Positions 7,631 to 22,366 are shown, counted from the stretch's first letter. The stretch: 64,000 nucleotides of DNA from Nocardiopsis flavescens (GCF_900141985.1 NZ_FQZK01000014.1:1-64000), one strand, 5' to 3'. Notes: generated by a model from the letters alone, not told the origin. Made by a program: numbers and translations.

Positions 7631-8148
7631 GCACCGACGAGCGGGCCGCCACCGTCCACCGCACCGGCGAGGGCTGGGAGGTCCGCTTCCACCGGAGGCT
7701 GGCCCACCGCAGGGACAAGGTCTGGCGGGCCCTGACCGAGTCGGAGCACCTCGCCCACTGGCTGCCCTGCGACATCGTGGGAGAGCGGCGCGCGGGCGCC
7801 CCGGTCGAGCTGCCGTTCTGGCCCTCGCACACGGAGAAGTACGGGATCGAGGAGCCCGCCCTGCACGGGGAGATCCGGGTGTGGGAGCCGCCGTCGGTGT
7901 TCGAGTGGACCTGGGACGGGGACGTCCTGCGCTGGGAGCTGGCCGAGGACGGCGAGGGGACGCTGCTCACCTTCACCACCCGGACGGTTCCCGAACCCGG
8001 CGCGGCGGCGGGCACCGCGGCCGGCTTCCACGTCGGCCTGGACCACCTGGAGCAGTGGCTGGACACCGGTGTGCCGGGGTCCCTGACCGACGCCGACGAG
8101 GCGACCTGGCAGGAGTTCTACACCGGGGCCGTCGCCGCCGCGGGCTGA
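7627..8148 (+). CDS. SRPBCC (AHSA1-like) domain protein
   Basis: 173 residues. A single START/Bet v1-like AHSA1 domain: the N-terminal strand VRFHRRLAHRRDKVWRALTE, LAHWLPCD, and the C-terminal helix with LDHLEQWLDTG. Members bind hydrophobic ligands in a helix-grip cavity or modulate partners; many in actinomycetes are co-transcribed with an ArsR-type repressor as here, but their ligands are largely unknown. Start ATG with GGAGG upstream, overlapping the repressor stop. Confidence 0.88.
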   Translation: MSTDERAATVHRTGEGWEVRFHRRLAHRRDKVWRALTESEHLAHWLPCDIVGERRAGAPVELPFWPSHTEKYGIEEPALHGEIRVWEPPSVFEWTWDGDVLRWELAEDGEGTLLTFTTRTVPEPGAAAGTAAGFHVGLDHLEQWLDTGVPGSLTDADEATWQEFYTGAVAAAG

Positions 8149-8213
8149 CCGCCCCGGGACCCGGGCGGCCCCGTGGCGCCCCGCCGCGCCCGGAACCGCC
8201 CGGTCCGGGCGCG

Positions 8214-8234
8214 TTCTCATCGAACTCCCATACT
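8214..8234. promoter_or_regulatory. Predicted response-regulator box upstream of the two-component operon
   Basis: The 21-bp site TTCTCATCGAA-CTCCCATACT is built as two 11-bp half sites. It matches the site at 10363-10383 in 17 of 21 positions. OmpR-family regulators bind tandem direct repeats with an 11-bp step. A -10-like CATACT (8229-8234) overlaps the second half. Confidence 0.6.
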
Positions 8235-8245
8235 CCCCTGCTTCG

Positions 8246-8962
8246 ATGGGGGCGATGAGCACAGACACCGTCCTGGTGGTGGACGACGTCCCCGACATCG
8301 TGGACCTGGTCGCCACCGTCCTGGCCTTCCACGGGTTCGCCGTCCTCACCGCCACCTCGCTGGCCGGGGCCCGGGAGGTCCTGGCCGCGCACGAGCCCGA
8401 CCTCCTGGTCATCGACGTGATGCTGCCCGACGGCGACGGCCGCGCGCTGTGCCGCGAGGTGCGCGCCGCCCGCCCGCGGACCGGCATCGTCTTCCTGACC
8501 GCGCGCGACGCGCCCGCCGACCGGGTCGCCGGCCTCACCTACGGGGCCGACGACTACATCACCAAGCCGTTCGAGATGGACGAGCTGGTCGCCCGCGTGC
8601 GCGCGGTCCTGCGCCGCCTGCACCCGGACGGGGCGCCCGCCGCCCCGCCGGACCCGGTGCTGCGCGTCGCGGACGTCGCCCTGGACCCGGACCGCTACGA
8701 GGTGCGGCGGGGCGGCGTCGCGGTGCACCTGTCGCGCACGGAGTACGAGCTGCTCCACTACCTCATGCTCAACGAGGGCCGGGTGCTGTCCCGGGAACAG
8801 ATCCTCGACCGCGTGTGGGGCACCGGGCAGCGCAGCGGCTCCAACGTCGTGGACACCTACATCGGCTACCTGCGGCGCAAGCTCAACGCCCTGGGCCCCG
8901 ACCTCATCCGCACCCACCGGGGCTTCGGGTACACGATCCGGGACACGGAGGGCTCTCCGTGA
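8246..8962 (+). CDS. OmpR/PhoB-family response regulator
   Basis: 238 residues (235 if the ATG at 8255 is used; both are plausible). Receiver domain: acidic pair VVDDV, phospho-acceptor aspartate in VIDVMLPDGDG (residue 57 from 8246), conserved threonine in FLTARD and lysine in ITKPFE. A winged-helix effector domain follows (about 140-235) with LSRTEYELLHYLM and VDTYIGYLRRKL. The GTG of the kinase overlaps the stop. Predicted to bind the tandem 11-mers in front of its own gene and in front of the MMPL transporter. Confidence 0.95.
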   Translation: MGAMSTDTVLVVDDVPDIVDLVATVLAFHGFAVLTATSLAGAREVLAAHEPDLLVIDVMLPDGDGRALCREVRAARPRTGIVFLTARDAPADRVAGLTYGADDYITKPFEMDELVARVRAVLRRLHPDGAPAAPPDPVLRVADVALDPDRYEVRRGGVAVHLSRTEYELLHYLMLNEGRVLSREQILDRVWGTGQRSGSNVVDTYIGYLRRKLNALGPDLIRTHRGFGYTIRDTEGSP

Positions 8963-10470
8963 CCCTGCGCGCCCGGCTGACGGCCCTGCTGCTGGCGAGC
9001 ACCGCCCTGGCCCTGGCCGCCGTGGTGTCGGTGGGCGCCCTCACGGTGCGGGACCGGCTCACCGACCAGGTGGACGGACAGCTGGAGATCATCGCCGAGT
9101 TCGTCCGCGCCCGCCAGGACGAGATCCTGCGGCACGGGGCCACGGAGATCGCCGGGGACGTCTCGGCCCCCCGCGACTTCCTGGTGGAGGCCGAGTCCCC
9201 GGGGTTCTCCTACCGCGACCCGGCCTTCTCCTCTCCCCTGCTGGACACCGCGATGGCCCAGGCCCGTCCCGGGTCCCCCACCACCGTGGAGCACGAGGGG
9301 GAGCACTACCGGATCGTGTACCTGGACCTGCCCCGCCACGACGCGCACCTGGTGATGGCCGTCCCCCTGGCCCCGGTCCGCGAGGCGGTGGGGCAGCTGG
9401 TGCTGACCGGGGTGCTCACCTCGGCGCTCCTGCTGGCCCTGCTGGCCTCCGCGGTCTCCTCGGTGCTGCGCTGGGGGATGCGCCCCCTGGACGACGTGGT
9501 GGTCACCGCGGAGGCGATCGCCGACGGCGACCTGGAGCGGCGGGTTCCCGAGCCGCCGGAGCGGGACCGGACCGAGACGGGCCGGCTGACGGTGTCCTTC
9601 AACCGCATGCTGGCCCGGCTCCAGGCCGCCCTGCGCTCGCGGGCGGACGCGGAGCAGCGGATGCGCAGGTTCGCCGCCGACGCCTCCCACGAGCTGCGCA
9701 CACCGCTGACCGTGGTGCGCGGCTACCTCCAGCTCATCGCCGACGGCGTGGTCGACCCCCGGGAGCGGACCGACGTGGTCCCGCGGGCCCAGGCCGAGGC
9801 CGAGCGCATGTCGCGGCTGGTGGAGAACCTGCTGTACCTGTCGCGGCTGGACGGGCGCCCGGCGGTGCCGGGCGCGGCCGGCCCCTCCGTGGTGCCGCTG
9901 GCGGACCTGGTGCGCGAGTGCGCCGCCGCGGCGTCGGCCGCCGCGCCCGACCGGCGCATCGCCGTCGAGGTGCGGGACGAGTGCCTGGTCACCGGCGACC
10001 GCGAGGAGCTTCGCCGGGCCGTCTCCAACCTGCTGGCCAACGTCCTCACCCACACTCCCCCGCAGAGCCCCGCGACGGTCCGGCTGGCGCGGGTGGACGG
10101 GCGGCCGGTGCTGACGGTGGAGGATGAGGGCCCGGGCATCGGCGGCGAGTCCGCGGCCTTCGCCTTCGAGCGCTTCTACCGCGACCCGGCCGCGCGCGAG
10201 CGCGAGGGCAGCGGCCTGGGGCTGTCCATCGTGCGGGCGGTCATGGCCGCGCACGGGGGCTCCGCGGAACTGCGGTCGTCGGTGTCGGGCGGCACGACCG
10301 TGACCCTGGCCTTCCCGCCCCGGGACGGCGGGGGTGACGCGTCCCTCCCCGCCCCGGCCGGATTCCCATCGGATTCCCATCCTCCTCGCAGCGCCTCCCC
10401 ACCGGCGGCCGGTGACCTGGGCCCACGGACCCCGGCCGCACCACCGCGGGAAGCACGGAAGAGGAAGAGC
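8959..10470 (+). CDS. Sensor histidine kinase (no stop codon before the MMPL gene)
   Basis: Membrane kinase partner of the preceding regulator; start GTG overlaps its stop. TM1 lies at about residues 8-28, followed by an extracytoplasmic sensor of ~120 residues, TM2 at ~148-170, HAMP, HisKA with phospho-accepting His244 in FAADASHELRTPL, and an HATPase domain with an N box (NLLANVLTHT), G1 (DEGPGIG) and G2 (GSGLGLSIV). The kinase homology ends near 10320, but there is no stop: the frame stays open through a proline-rich stretch into the MMPL transporter and ends only at 12882. The end given here is the base before the MMPL start and is a convention. Confidence 0.88.
10363..10383. promoter_or_regulatory. 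Predicted response-regulator box upstream of the MMPL gene
   Basis: Tandem direct repeat TTCCCATCGGA-TTCCCATCCT with an 11-bp step, 88 bp before the MMPL start codon. It shares 17 of 21 positions with the box at 8214-8234. Its presence here argues that 10320-10470 was originally an intergenic promoter region. Confidence 0.6.
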
Positions 10471-12882
10471 ATGGCGACGCTGCTGTACCGGATCGGATCG
10501 TTCTCCTACCGGAGGCGGTGGTGGGTGCTGGGCGCCTGGCTGGCGCTCGTCGCCGTCGCGGCGACGGCCGCCCTGGCGTTCCGCGCCCCGCTGAACGACA
10601 CCTTCGAGATCCCCGGGACCGAGGCGCAGGAGGCCTCCGACCTGCTGGCCGACCGCTTCCCCGAGCGCAGCGGCGGGTCCGTGACCGTCCTGGTGCGCGC
10701 GCCCGAGGGGGAGTCTGTCCTGGACGAGGGGTACCGGAACGCCGTCGGCGCCACCGCCGACGAGCTGGCCGGGATCGACGGGGTCGAGGAGGTCACCGAC
10801 CCCTTCGCCCTGGTCGACGACGCGCGCCGAAGCCACGAAGAGGGCCTGGCCGAGGCGGAGGAGGAGGCCCGGGCCCAGGCCCGGGAGACCGCCGGGGAAC
10901 AGGTCCCCGAGGGCACGCCCGGCCGGGAGCAGGTCCTGGACCGGGCCGGGGAGGAGGCGGCGGCGCGGGTCGCCGAACAGGCTCCGGCCTTCGACGAGGC
11001 CGGGGTCGCCCGGGAGGTCCCGCTGTTCTCCGAGAGCGGCCGCGCCCTCCTGCTCCAGGTCCAGCTGACCGAGGCGGACGCCGAGGTGGCCCCGGAGACC
11101 GTGGACGCGGTACTGGACGCCGGCGGCGCGGCCCGGGACGCCGGACTCGACGTCGAATTCAGCGGCCAGGCGCTGACCCTGCCCTCGGTCGGACTGAGCG
11201 CCGGGGAGATCGTCGGCGTCCTGGCGGCGGTCGTGGTCCTGGTGCTCAACTTCGGGGCGCTGGTGCTGGCAGGGCTGCCCGTGCTCGTCGCCCTGGTGGG
11301 CGTGGCGCTGGGCATGGCGGCGGTGCTGGCCTCCTCGGCCTTGTGGGACCTCACCTCGACCGCCCCCCTGCTCGCCGTGATGCTGGGCATCGCCGTGGGC
11401 ATCGACTACTCGCTGTTCGTCCTGTCCCGGCACCGGCAGCAGCTGGCCGGGGGCATGGACCCGCACGAGTCCGCGGCACGGGCCATCGGCACCGCCGGGA
11501 GCGCGGTGGTGTTCGCGGGTGTCACGGTGGTCATCGCCCTCCTGGGCCTGAACGTGGTGGGCATCCCGTTCCTGGGCGTCATGGGCGTGGCCGCGTCCGT
11601 GACGGTGCTCACGGCGGTGCTGGGGGCGATCACCCTGCTCCCCGCGCTGCTCGGCGTCCTGGGCACCCGGGTGTCCGCGCTGCGGGTGCCGCGGCTGGGT
11701 GCGCGCTCGGAGCGGGCCCTGACCGCGGAGCACACGCTGAGCAGCAGGTGGAGCCGGTTCCTGGTGAAGCACCCGGTCCTGCCCGCGGTCGCCGTGGTCC
11801 TGCTGCTGGGGGCGGCCTCGGTCCCCGCCCTGGACATGAGGCTGGGCCTGCCCGACGCCTCGACTGCGGCCCAGGACACCGCCGAGCGCCGGGCCTACGA
11901 GGCCACCGCCGAGGAGTTCGGTCCCGGAAGCGCCTTCCCGCTGGTGGTGGTGGCCGACCTGACCGATTCCGGCGACCGGCCCGGGGCCGCCGAGGAGATC
12001 GCCGAGCGCGTCGAGGGCATGGCGGGGGTGGAGGAGGTCTCCCCCGCGGTGCTGAACGGGCGGGAGGACACGGCCGTCATCTCGGTGGTGCCCGGGGGCG
12101 GGCCCTCGGAGGAGTCCACCCAGGACCTGCTGCACGAGATCCGCGCGGAGCGCGGTTCCCTGGAGCGGGCCACGGGCGCGGAGGTGACCGTCACCGGGTC
12201 CACGGCCGCGGCCATCGACATCTCCGAGCGGCTCACCGGGGCGCTGGTGCCGTTCCTGGGCATCGTGGTCGGCCTCGCGCTGGTCCTGATGGCGCTGGTG
12301 TTCCGGTCGGTGCTGGTCCCCCTCAAGGCGGCCCTGGGGTTCGTGCTCAGCGCGGGCGCCGCGCTGGGCGTCACGGTGCTGGTCTTCCAGCAGGGGCACG
12401 GCGCCGCCCTGCTGGGGGTGGAGAGCGCGCCGACCCTGCTGGCCTTCCTGCCGATCCTGCTGCTGGGCACGCTGTTCGGCCTGGCCATCGACTACGAGGT
12501 GTTCCTGGTGTCGCGGATGCGGGAGGAGTTCGTGCACGGGGCCGCCGCCGAGGAGGCGGTGGTCACGGGCTTCCGGCAGGGAGCGCGGGTGGTGACGGTG
12601 GCCGCGGTGATCATGGTCGCGGTGTTCGCCTCGTTCGTGTTCGGCCACGACGAGACGATCAGGCCCATCGCGTTCGCGCTGGCGGTGGGCGTGCTGGCGG
12701 ACGCCTTCCTGGTGCGGATGACCCTGGTCCCGGCGCTGATGGCGCTGTTCGGCCGGGCCGCCTGGTGGCTTCCGAAGTGGCTGGACCGCCTGCTGCCGTC
12801 GGTGGACGTGGAGGGCGAGGCGCTGGGACGGGCCGGGGCCGCCCGGGAGGCGGGGCGGGGCGCGACGCGCACCGCGCCCTGA
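10471..12882 (+). CDS. MMPL/RND-family transporter
   Basis: 803 residues from the ATG at 10471, preceded by GGAAGAGGAAGAG. The N-terminus is typical (short cytoplasmic start, YRRRWWVLGAWLAL as TM1), followed by a large extracytoplasmic domain, a TM bundle with GIDYSLFVLSRHR, a second extracytoplasmic domain, and a second bundle with AIDYEVFLVSRMREE; the two DY motifs are the proton-relay signature of MMPL proteins. The substrate is unknown; relatives export lipids or drugs. It is in frame with the upstream kinase without a stop, so a 1307-residue fusion is formally encoded. Expression is probably controlled by the adjacent two-component system. Confidence 0.93.
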   Translation: MATLLYRIGSFSYRRRWWVLGAWLALVAVAATAALAFRAPLNDTFEIPGTEAQEASDLLADRFPERSGGSVTVLVRAPEGESVLDEGYRNAVGATADELAGIDGVEEVTDPFALVDDARRSHEEGLAEAEEEARAQARETAGEQVPEGTPGREQVLDRAGEEAAARVAEQAPAFDEAGVAREVPLFSESGRALLLQVQLTEADAEVAPETVDAVLDAGGAARDAGLDVEFSGQALTLPSVGLSAGEIVGVLAAVVVLVLNFGALVLAGLPVLVALVGVALGMAAVLASSALWDLTSTAPLLAVMLGIAVGIDYSLFVLSRHRQQLAGGMDPHESAARAIGTAGSAVVFAGVTVVIALLGLNVVGIPFLGVMGVAASVTVLTAVLGAITLLPALLGVLGTRVSALRVPRLGARSERALTAEHTLSSRWSRFLVKHPVLPAVAVVLLLGAASVPALDMRLGLPDASTAAQDTAERRAYEATAEEFGPGSAFPLVVVADLTDSGDRPGAAEEIAERVEGMAGVEEVSPAVLNGREDTAVISVVPGGGPSEESTQDLLHEIRAERGSLERATGAEVTVTGSTAAAIDISERLTGALVPFLGIVVGLALVLMALVFRSVLVPLKAALGFVLSAGAALGVTVLVFQQGHGAALLGVESAPTLLAFLPILLLGTLFGLAIDYEVFLVSRMREEFVHGAAAEEAVVTGFRQGARVVTVAAVIMVAVFASFVFGHDETIRPIAFALAVGVLADAFLVRMTLVPALMALFGRAAWWLPKWLDRLLPSVDVEGEALGRAGAAREAGRGATRTAP

Positions 12883-12890
12883 GCGGACGG

Positions 12891-12927
12891 TCCGGGCGGG
12901 AGGGCGTGCGGCGCCCTCCCGCCCGGA
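12891..12927. terminator. Bidirectional hairpin terminator
   Basis: Perfect 15-bp stem (12891-12905 with 12913-12927) and a 7-base loop, between the convergent MMPL and marR genes. No T-tract. Confidence 0.65.
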
Positions 12928-12942
12928 TCCGCGCGGCGCTGG

Positions 12943-13428
12943 TCAGGGCGTACGGGCGTCCAGGTGGGCGGCGAGGGCGCGGGCGATCTCCCCGGCGGCG
13001 GCGATCTGCTCCGGGGTGAGGGCGTCGACGAACAGTTCGCGGACGGCGGTCAGGTGCGGCACGGTCGCGCCGTGGAAGGCCGTCGCGCCCTCCTTCTCCA
13101 GCACGATCTCCGCTCCCCGGCTGTCGGCGGCGCAGTCCTCGCGGCGGATCAGCCCGCGCCGCTCCATGCGCTTGAGGTGGTGGGAGAGGCGGCTGCGCTC
13201 CCAGCCCACGGCGTCGGCCAGCTCCGAGGAGCGCAGCCGCTCCCCCTCCGCCTCGGAGAGCGCGAGCAGCACCCGGTAGTCGGACGGGGAGAGCCCGGTC
13301 TCGTTGTGCAGGCGCGCGGCCAGCTCGGCGCGCAGCGCCTCCGAGGTCTCGGTGAACACGCGCCAGTCGCGCAGTTCCCCGCGGGTGGGCAGGCGCCTGC
13401 CCCGCCGCACCGGTGTGTCGTCGCCCAT
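12943..13428 (-). CDS. MarR-family repressor
   Basis: 161 residues. Winged-helix MarR protein: SPSDYRVLLALSEAEGERLRSSELADAVG, recognition helix WERSRLSHHLKRMERRGLI, wing with REDCAADSRGAEI, then the dimerising C-terminal helices. The ATG at 13428 is preceded by GAGGAGGA. Divergent from the LLM flavoprotein operon, with two 14-bp palindromes between them, so it very likely represses both itself and that operon. A single cysteine (DCAAD) in the wing could make it redox- or electrophile-responsive; this is inference. Confidence 0.92.
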   Translation of the reverse strand: MGDDTPVRRGRRLPTRGELRDWRVFTETSEALRAELAARLHNETGLSPSDYRVLLALSEAEGERLRSSELADAVGWERSRLSHHLKRMERRGLIRREDCAADSRGAEIVLEKEGATAFHGATVPHLTAVRELFVDALTPEQIAAAGEIARALAAHLDARTP

Positions 13429-13440
13429 GGCGTCCTCCTC

Positions 13441-13482
13441 ATTGACATGTCAATCATATGATCGCATAATTGACGCGTCAAT
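13441..13482. promoter_or_regulatory. Divergent promoters with paired MarR operators
   Basis: Two perfect 14-bp palindromes, ATTGACATGTCAAT (13441-13454) and ATTGACGCGTCAAT (13469-13482), 28 bp centre to centre. Plus-strand promoter: TTGACA (13442-13447), 17 bp, CATAAT (13465-13470). Minus-strand promoter: TTGACG (13481-13476), 17 bp, TATGAT (13458-13453). Each -35 lies in one palindrome. Confidence 0.85.
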
Positions 13483-13699
13483 CAGTTGGCGGAAAAGAGG
13501 ACGGACATGGGAACCCGAGAGCGGGACGGGACCGGGCGGCACCGCCGCGCGCCCCGTGCCACCGCGCCCCGGGACCCGCGCCGCGGCCTCGGACACGACA
13601 CCGCGCACCCACCCCGCGAGGCCCGCACCCGCACGGCCCGACCGCACGACGGCCGGACCGCACCGCGCGCCGGCGCACTCCCCACCAAGGAGGACACCC

Positions 13700-14731
13700 A
13701 TGTCTGACCTGCTGTTCGGACTCGACACCTTCGGCGACGTCCCCGAGGGCGAGGGCGGCGAACTCCTCTCCTACGGCGCGGCCATCCGCCAGGTCGTCGA
13801 CGAGGCCGTCCTGGCCGACGAGATCGGCATCGACGCCATCGCCCTGGGCGAGCACCACCGCCCGGAGTACGCGATCTCCAGCCCGGAGACCGTGCTGGCC
13901 GGGATCGCCGGGCGCACCTCGCGCATCAAGCTGGGCTCGGGCGTGACCGTGCTCAGCTCCGACGACCCGGTCCGCGTCTTCCAGCGGTTCGCCACCCTGG
14001 ACGCGCTGTCCGGGGGGCGGGCCGAGGTCATCCTGGGCCGCGGCTCCTTCACCGAGTCCTTCCCGCTGTTCGGCTACGACCTGGCCGACTACGAGAAGCT
14101 CTTCGAGGAGAAGATCGACCTCTTCGTCAAGCTGCTCGACGAGAAGCCGGTGACGTGGACCGGCACGGTGCGCGCGTCCCTGGACAACGCCGACGTGTTC
14201 CCCAAGACCGACTCCGGGCGGCTGAACACGTGGGTCGGGGTCGGCGGGTCGCCGCAGTCGGTGATCCGCACCGCGCGCTACGGGCTGCCGCTGATGCTGG
14301 CCATCATCGGCGGGTCCCCGACGCGGTTCAAGCCCTACACCGAGCTGTACGAGCGGGCCTCCGCCCAGTTCGGCACCGTCGCGCACCCGGTGGGCATGCA
14401 CTCCCCCGGGTTCGTCGCCGACACCGACGAGCGGGCCAAGGAGGTCTTCTACCGCCGGTACAAGGTCATCCGCGACAGGATCGGCGCCCAGCGCGGCTGG
14501 CCGCCGCTGCGCCCGGAGGAGTTCGAGTCCGAGATCGCGCACGGCTCGATGTACGTCGGCTCGCCCGAGACCGTGGCCCGCAAGATGGCCGCGGCGATCC
14601 GGGCGCTGGGGGTGGAGCGGTTCGACCTCATCTACTCCTCCGGGTCGATCCCGGCCGCGGACCGCATGCGCGCCGTCGAACTGTACGGGACGCGGGTCGT
14701 CCCGATGGTCCGCGACATCCTCGCGGGTTGA
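13700..14731 (+). CDS. LLM-class (luciferase-like) flavin-dependent oxidoreductase
   Basis: 343-residue TIM-barrel oxidoreductase of the bacterial luciferase superfamily, using FMNH2 or F420H2. Visible family segments are the N-terminal [19 protein letters not shown], the loop [36 protein letters not shown] (positions about 75-110), and the C-terminal [10 protein letters not shown] that binds the cofactor phosphate region. ATG at 13700 with AAGGAGG. About 220 nt of untranslated leader follow the predicted start point; nothing recognisable is seen in it. Repression by the divergent MarR protein is predicted. Neighbouring F420-type gene is 11 bases downstream. Confidence 0.9.
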   Translation: MSDLLFGLDTFGDVPEGEGGELLSYGAAIRQVVDEAVLADEIGIDAIALGEHHRPEYAISSPETVLAGIAGRTSRIKLGSGVTVLSSDDPVRVFQRFATLDALSGGRAEVILGRGSFTESFPLFGYDLADYEKLFEEKIDLFVKLLDEKPVTWTGTVRASLDNADVFPKTDSGRLNTWVGVGGSPQSVIRTARYGLPLMLAIIGGSPTRFKPYTELYERASAQFGTVAHPVGMHSPGFVADTDERAKEVFYRRYKVIRDRIGAQRGWPPLRPEEFESEIAHGSMYVGSPETVARKMAAAIRALGVERFDLIYSSGSIPAADRMRAVELYGTRVVPMVRDILAG

Positions 14732-14742
14732 GGGGGGAATCC

Positions 14743-15450
14743 ATGGACCGCACGGAGCGGACGGGCGCCCCGACCCTGGGCATCCTGGGCGCGGGCAAGG
14801 TGGGCACGGTGCTGGCCCGGCTGGCGGTGGCGGCCGGGTACCGGGTGCTGGTCGCCGGGTCCGGCGACCCCGCCCGGATCGAGCTGACGGTGTCGGTGCT
14901 CGCGCCGGGGGCCGAGGCCGTGACCGGCGAGGAGGCCGCGGCCGGGGCCGACGTGGTGGTGCTGGCGCTGCCGCTGGGCAAGCACCGGACGGTCCCGGCC
15001 GGGGCGCTGGCCGGGAAGACCGTCATCGACGCCATGAACTACTGGTGGGAGGTGGACGGCATCCGCGAGGACCTGGTGGACCCGCGCACCTCCTCCAGCG
15101 AGATCGTCCGGGACTTCCTGCCCGGGGCCCGGGTAGTGAAGGCGTTCAACCACATGGGCTACCACGACCTGGAGGACGGCGCCCGGCCCGCGGGGGCGCC
15201 CGGGCGCCGGGCGATCGCGGTCGCCGGGGACGACCCGGCCGCCCTGGAGCTGGTGTCGGGCATCGTGGACGCGCTGGGGTTCGACCCGGTGGCGGCGGGC
15301 CCGCTGGCCGCGGGCGTGCGCCTGGAGCCGGCCACCCCGGTGTTCGGCGCCAACGTAGGCGCTGACGAGCTGCGCGCGATGATCGCGCGCTTCCCGGAGT
15401 CCGAGCGGGGGCGCGCGGTGGCCGCGGCGCGCGGGAGCGTCCCGGCCTGA
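14743..15450 (+). CDS. NADPH-dependent F420 reductase-like NAD(P)-binding protein
   Basis: 235 residues. N-terminal Rossmann fold with [16 protein letters not shown], the [13 protein letters not shown] strand-loop and the [18 protein letters not shown] segment characteristic of the Fno/NpdG (F420-2,3-hydropyrroloquinone-type NADP reductase) superfamily that transfers hydride between NADPH and F420. ATG at 14743 preceded by AGGGGGG. It lies in one operon with the LLM oxidoreductase, so it may supply reduced cofactor to it; the actual cofactor cannot be read from sequence alone. Confidence 0.8.
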   Translation: MDRTERTGAPTLGILGAGKVGTVLARLAVAAGYRVLVAGSGDPARIELTVSVLAPGAEAVTGEEAAAGADVVVLALPLGKHRTVPAGALAGKTVIDAMNYWWEVDGIREDLVDPRTSSSEIVRDFLPGARVVKAFNHMGYHDLEDGARPAGAPGRRAIAVAGDDPAALELVSGIVDALGFDPVAAGPLAAGVRLEPATPVFGANVGADELRAMIARFPESERGRAVAAARGSVPA

Positions 15451-15538
15451 GCCCCGGGCCGGGGCGTGCGCGCCCCGGACGCACCGCACGCGCCCCGGGT
15501 GGGATCGGTCACGTGACACGGGAGGACCCCGGGGCCTT

Positions 15539-15555
15539 TTGTGGAGTTCCCACAA
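15539..15555. promoter_or_regulatory. Putative FasR operator upstream of the acyl-CoA carboxylase
   Basis: Inverted repeat TTGTGG-AGTTC-CCACAA. The same arms with spacer GGTTC occur at 34951-34967 in front of fabD and next to fasR. The extended match (TTTGTGGrGTTCCCACAAG) covers 18 of 19 positions. Located 139 bases before the carboxylase start; the remainder of 15451-15693 holds the promoter region without a clear -10/-35 pair. Confidence 0.65.
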
Positions 15556-15693
15556 GGTTCGGCTCCAGCTGTGGGCGATTCGGAATATCGCGTGCCCGTG
15601 GGGGATCGACCAGAGTAGAGGCACAAGCTGGGAAAGGCGGCCTCCACACCCGGAGGTCGCCTTCTGTCGTCAAACAATCGGGGAGGTCGGCCG

Positions 15694-21177
<5,484 letters not shown>

Positions 21178-21188
21178 CCCGCGCCGGT

Positions 21189-21229
21189 GAGGGGCCCGGG
21201 GCCGTGCGTCGCACGGCGCCGGGCCCCTC
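21189..21229 (+). terminator. Strong hairpin after the acyl-CoA carboxylase gene
   Basis: Arms 21189-21207 and 21211-21229 pair over 18 bases with one G-G mismatch and a 3-base loop, 11 bases after the stop codon. No T-tract. Confidence 0.7.
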
Positions 21230-21590
21230 CCGCGTCCGGGGAGGGCGCTTCGAGCGGCGGTCGGGGCGCCCCGGCGCGCCGGGGAGGCCGCGACCGCCGT
21301 GTCGCCGACCGGGCGGGAACCGGCCCGCCCGCGAGCGCGGTTCCCGGAGCGGGGGCCGGACACCCGGTGTGAACAAGGAGACCGTGTCCGGGCGGGCCCG
21401 CCGGGCCGGGGCGCCGCGCGTCCGGGGGCGGCCCGGCAGCGCCGGGCGGACGCGGAACCGGGGGATCTCCGCACGGAACCGCCGGATCCCCGCGCGGGGG
21501 CGCCGTTCCGGTGCCCCGCCGGCACGGCCGGGGCCAGAATGCGTCGGAGGCGCCGGGACCGCCGGCGCCCGGGCGGAGGGAGGCTTGGCA
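21230..21590. other. Intergenic stretch without recognised gene
   Basis: About 360 bases of extremely GC-rich sequence between the carboxylase terminator and the hydrolase. Open frames cross it, but they have no ribosome site, no family pattern and are rich in Arg/Gly/Pro. I see no promoter that I would defend. Confidence 0.5.
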
Positions 21591-22331
21591 GTGCACGTCA
21601 GGACGTTCGGGCCGCACGGGGCCCCGGCGGTGCTGCTCCTGCACGGCGGCGGCGTCGCCGGATGGATGTGGGAACCGCTGCGGGATCGGCTCGGGGACGG
21701 GTTCCGGCTCGTCGTCCCCGACCTCCCCGGCCACGACCACGGCTCCGGCGGGCCCTACCTCTCGCACGCGGACACCGCGCGGGAGCTGGCCGGCCTGCTG
21801 GAGGCGGAGCGGGCGGACGGCACCGCGACGGTCCTCGGCTTCTCCCTCGGCGCCCAGCTCGCGGTGCTGCTGGCCGCGGCGCGGCCCGACCTCGTCGGGC
21901 GCGCCGTGGTGGTGAGCGCGCAGGCGGTGCCCACCCCGCTGCCCTCGCTGACCGTGGCGCTGGTCGGCGCCGCGGCGGGGCTCGCGCGCAGCCCGCGGTT
22001 CGCCCGGCTCCAGGCCCGGGAGCTGTTCGTGCCGGAGCACCTGGTGGCGGACTACCTCCGCACCTCGGCGGGGATCTCCCGGCGGACCCTCACCACCGTC
22101 GTCGGCGAGAACATCCGCTTCACCCCGCCCACGGGGTGGGCGCGGTTCCCCGGGCGGGCCGACGTCCTGGTCGGCGCCCGCGAGCGCGCGGTCATGGCGG
22201 CCTCCGCCCGCGCGCTCCACGCGGCCCTGCCCGGCAGCACCCTGACGGTCGTCGAGGGGTGCGGTCACGGCATCCCCCTCCAGCGGCCCGACCTGCTCGC
22301 CGCACTGCTGCGGGAGCGGACCGGGCCCTGA
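21591..22331 (+). CDS. Alpha/beta-hydrolase fold protein
   Basis: 246 residues. Oxyanion-hole motif LLLHGGGVAGWMW, PDLPGHDHGS, nucleophile elbow GFSLGAQ (GxSxG) and the catalytic histidine in VEGCGHGIPLQRPDLL; the acid follows the strand DVLVGARE. Substrate unknown; likely a cytosolic esterase or similar. The GTG at 21591 has GGAGGGAGG about six bases upstream. The AraC-type gene follows 34 bases downstream but has its own promoter. Confidence 0.88.
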   Translation: MHVRTFGPHGAPAVLLLHGGGVAGWMWEPLRDRLGDGFRLVVPDLPGHDHGSGGPYLSHADTARELAGLLEAERADGTATVLGFSLGAQLAVLLAAARPDLVGRAVVVSAQAVPTPLPSLTVALVGAAAGLARSPRFARLQARELFVPEHLVADYLRTSAGISRRTLTTVVGENIRFTPPTGWARFPGRADVLVGARERAVMAASARALHAALPGSTLTVVEGCGHGIPLQRPDLLAALLRERTGP

Positions 22332-22353
22332 GCGCCCCGCGGCGGGCCGCGCC

Positions 22354-22366
22354 TATGCTCGTCCCG
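22354..22366 (+). promoter_or_regulatory. Leaderless promoter of the AraC-type gene
   Basis: -10 TATGCT at 22354-22359, followed by six bases and then the GTG at 22366, where transcription should start. No ribosome site precedes the GTG. No convincing -35. Confidence 0.5.

Noticed and set aside
8866..12648. 1260-codon open frame antisense to the kinase and MMPL genes
   Set aside because: His/Arg/Gly-rich low-complexity translation mirroring GC-biased codons of the real genes.
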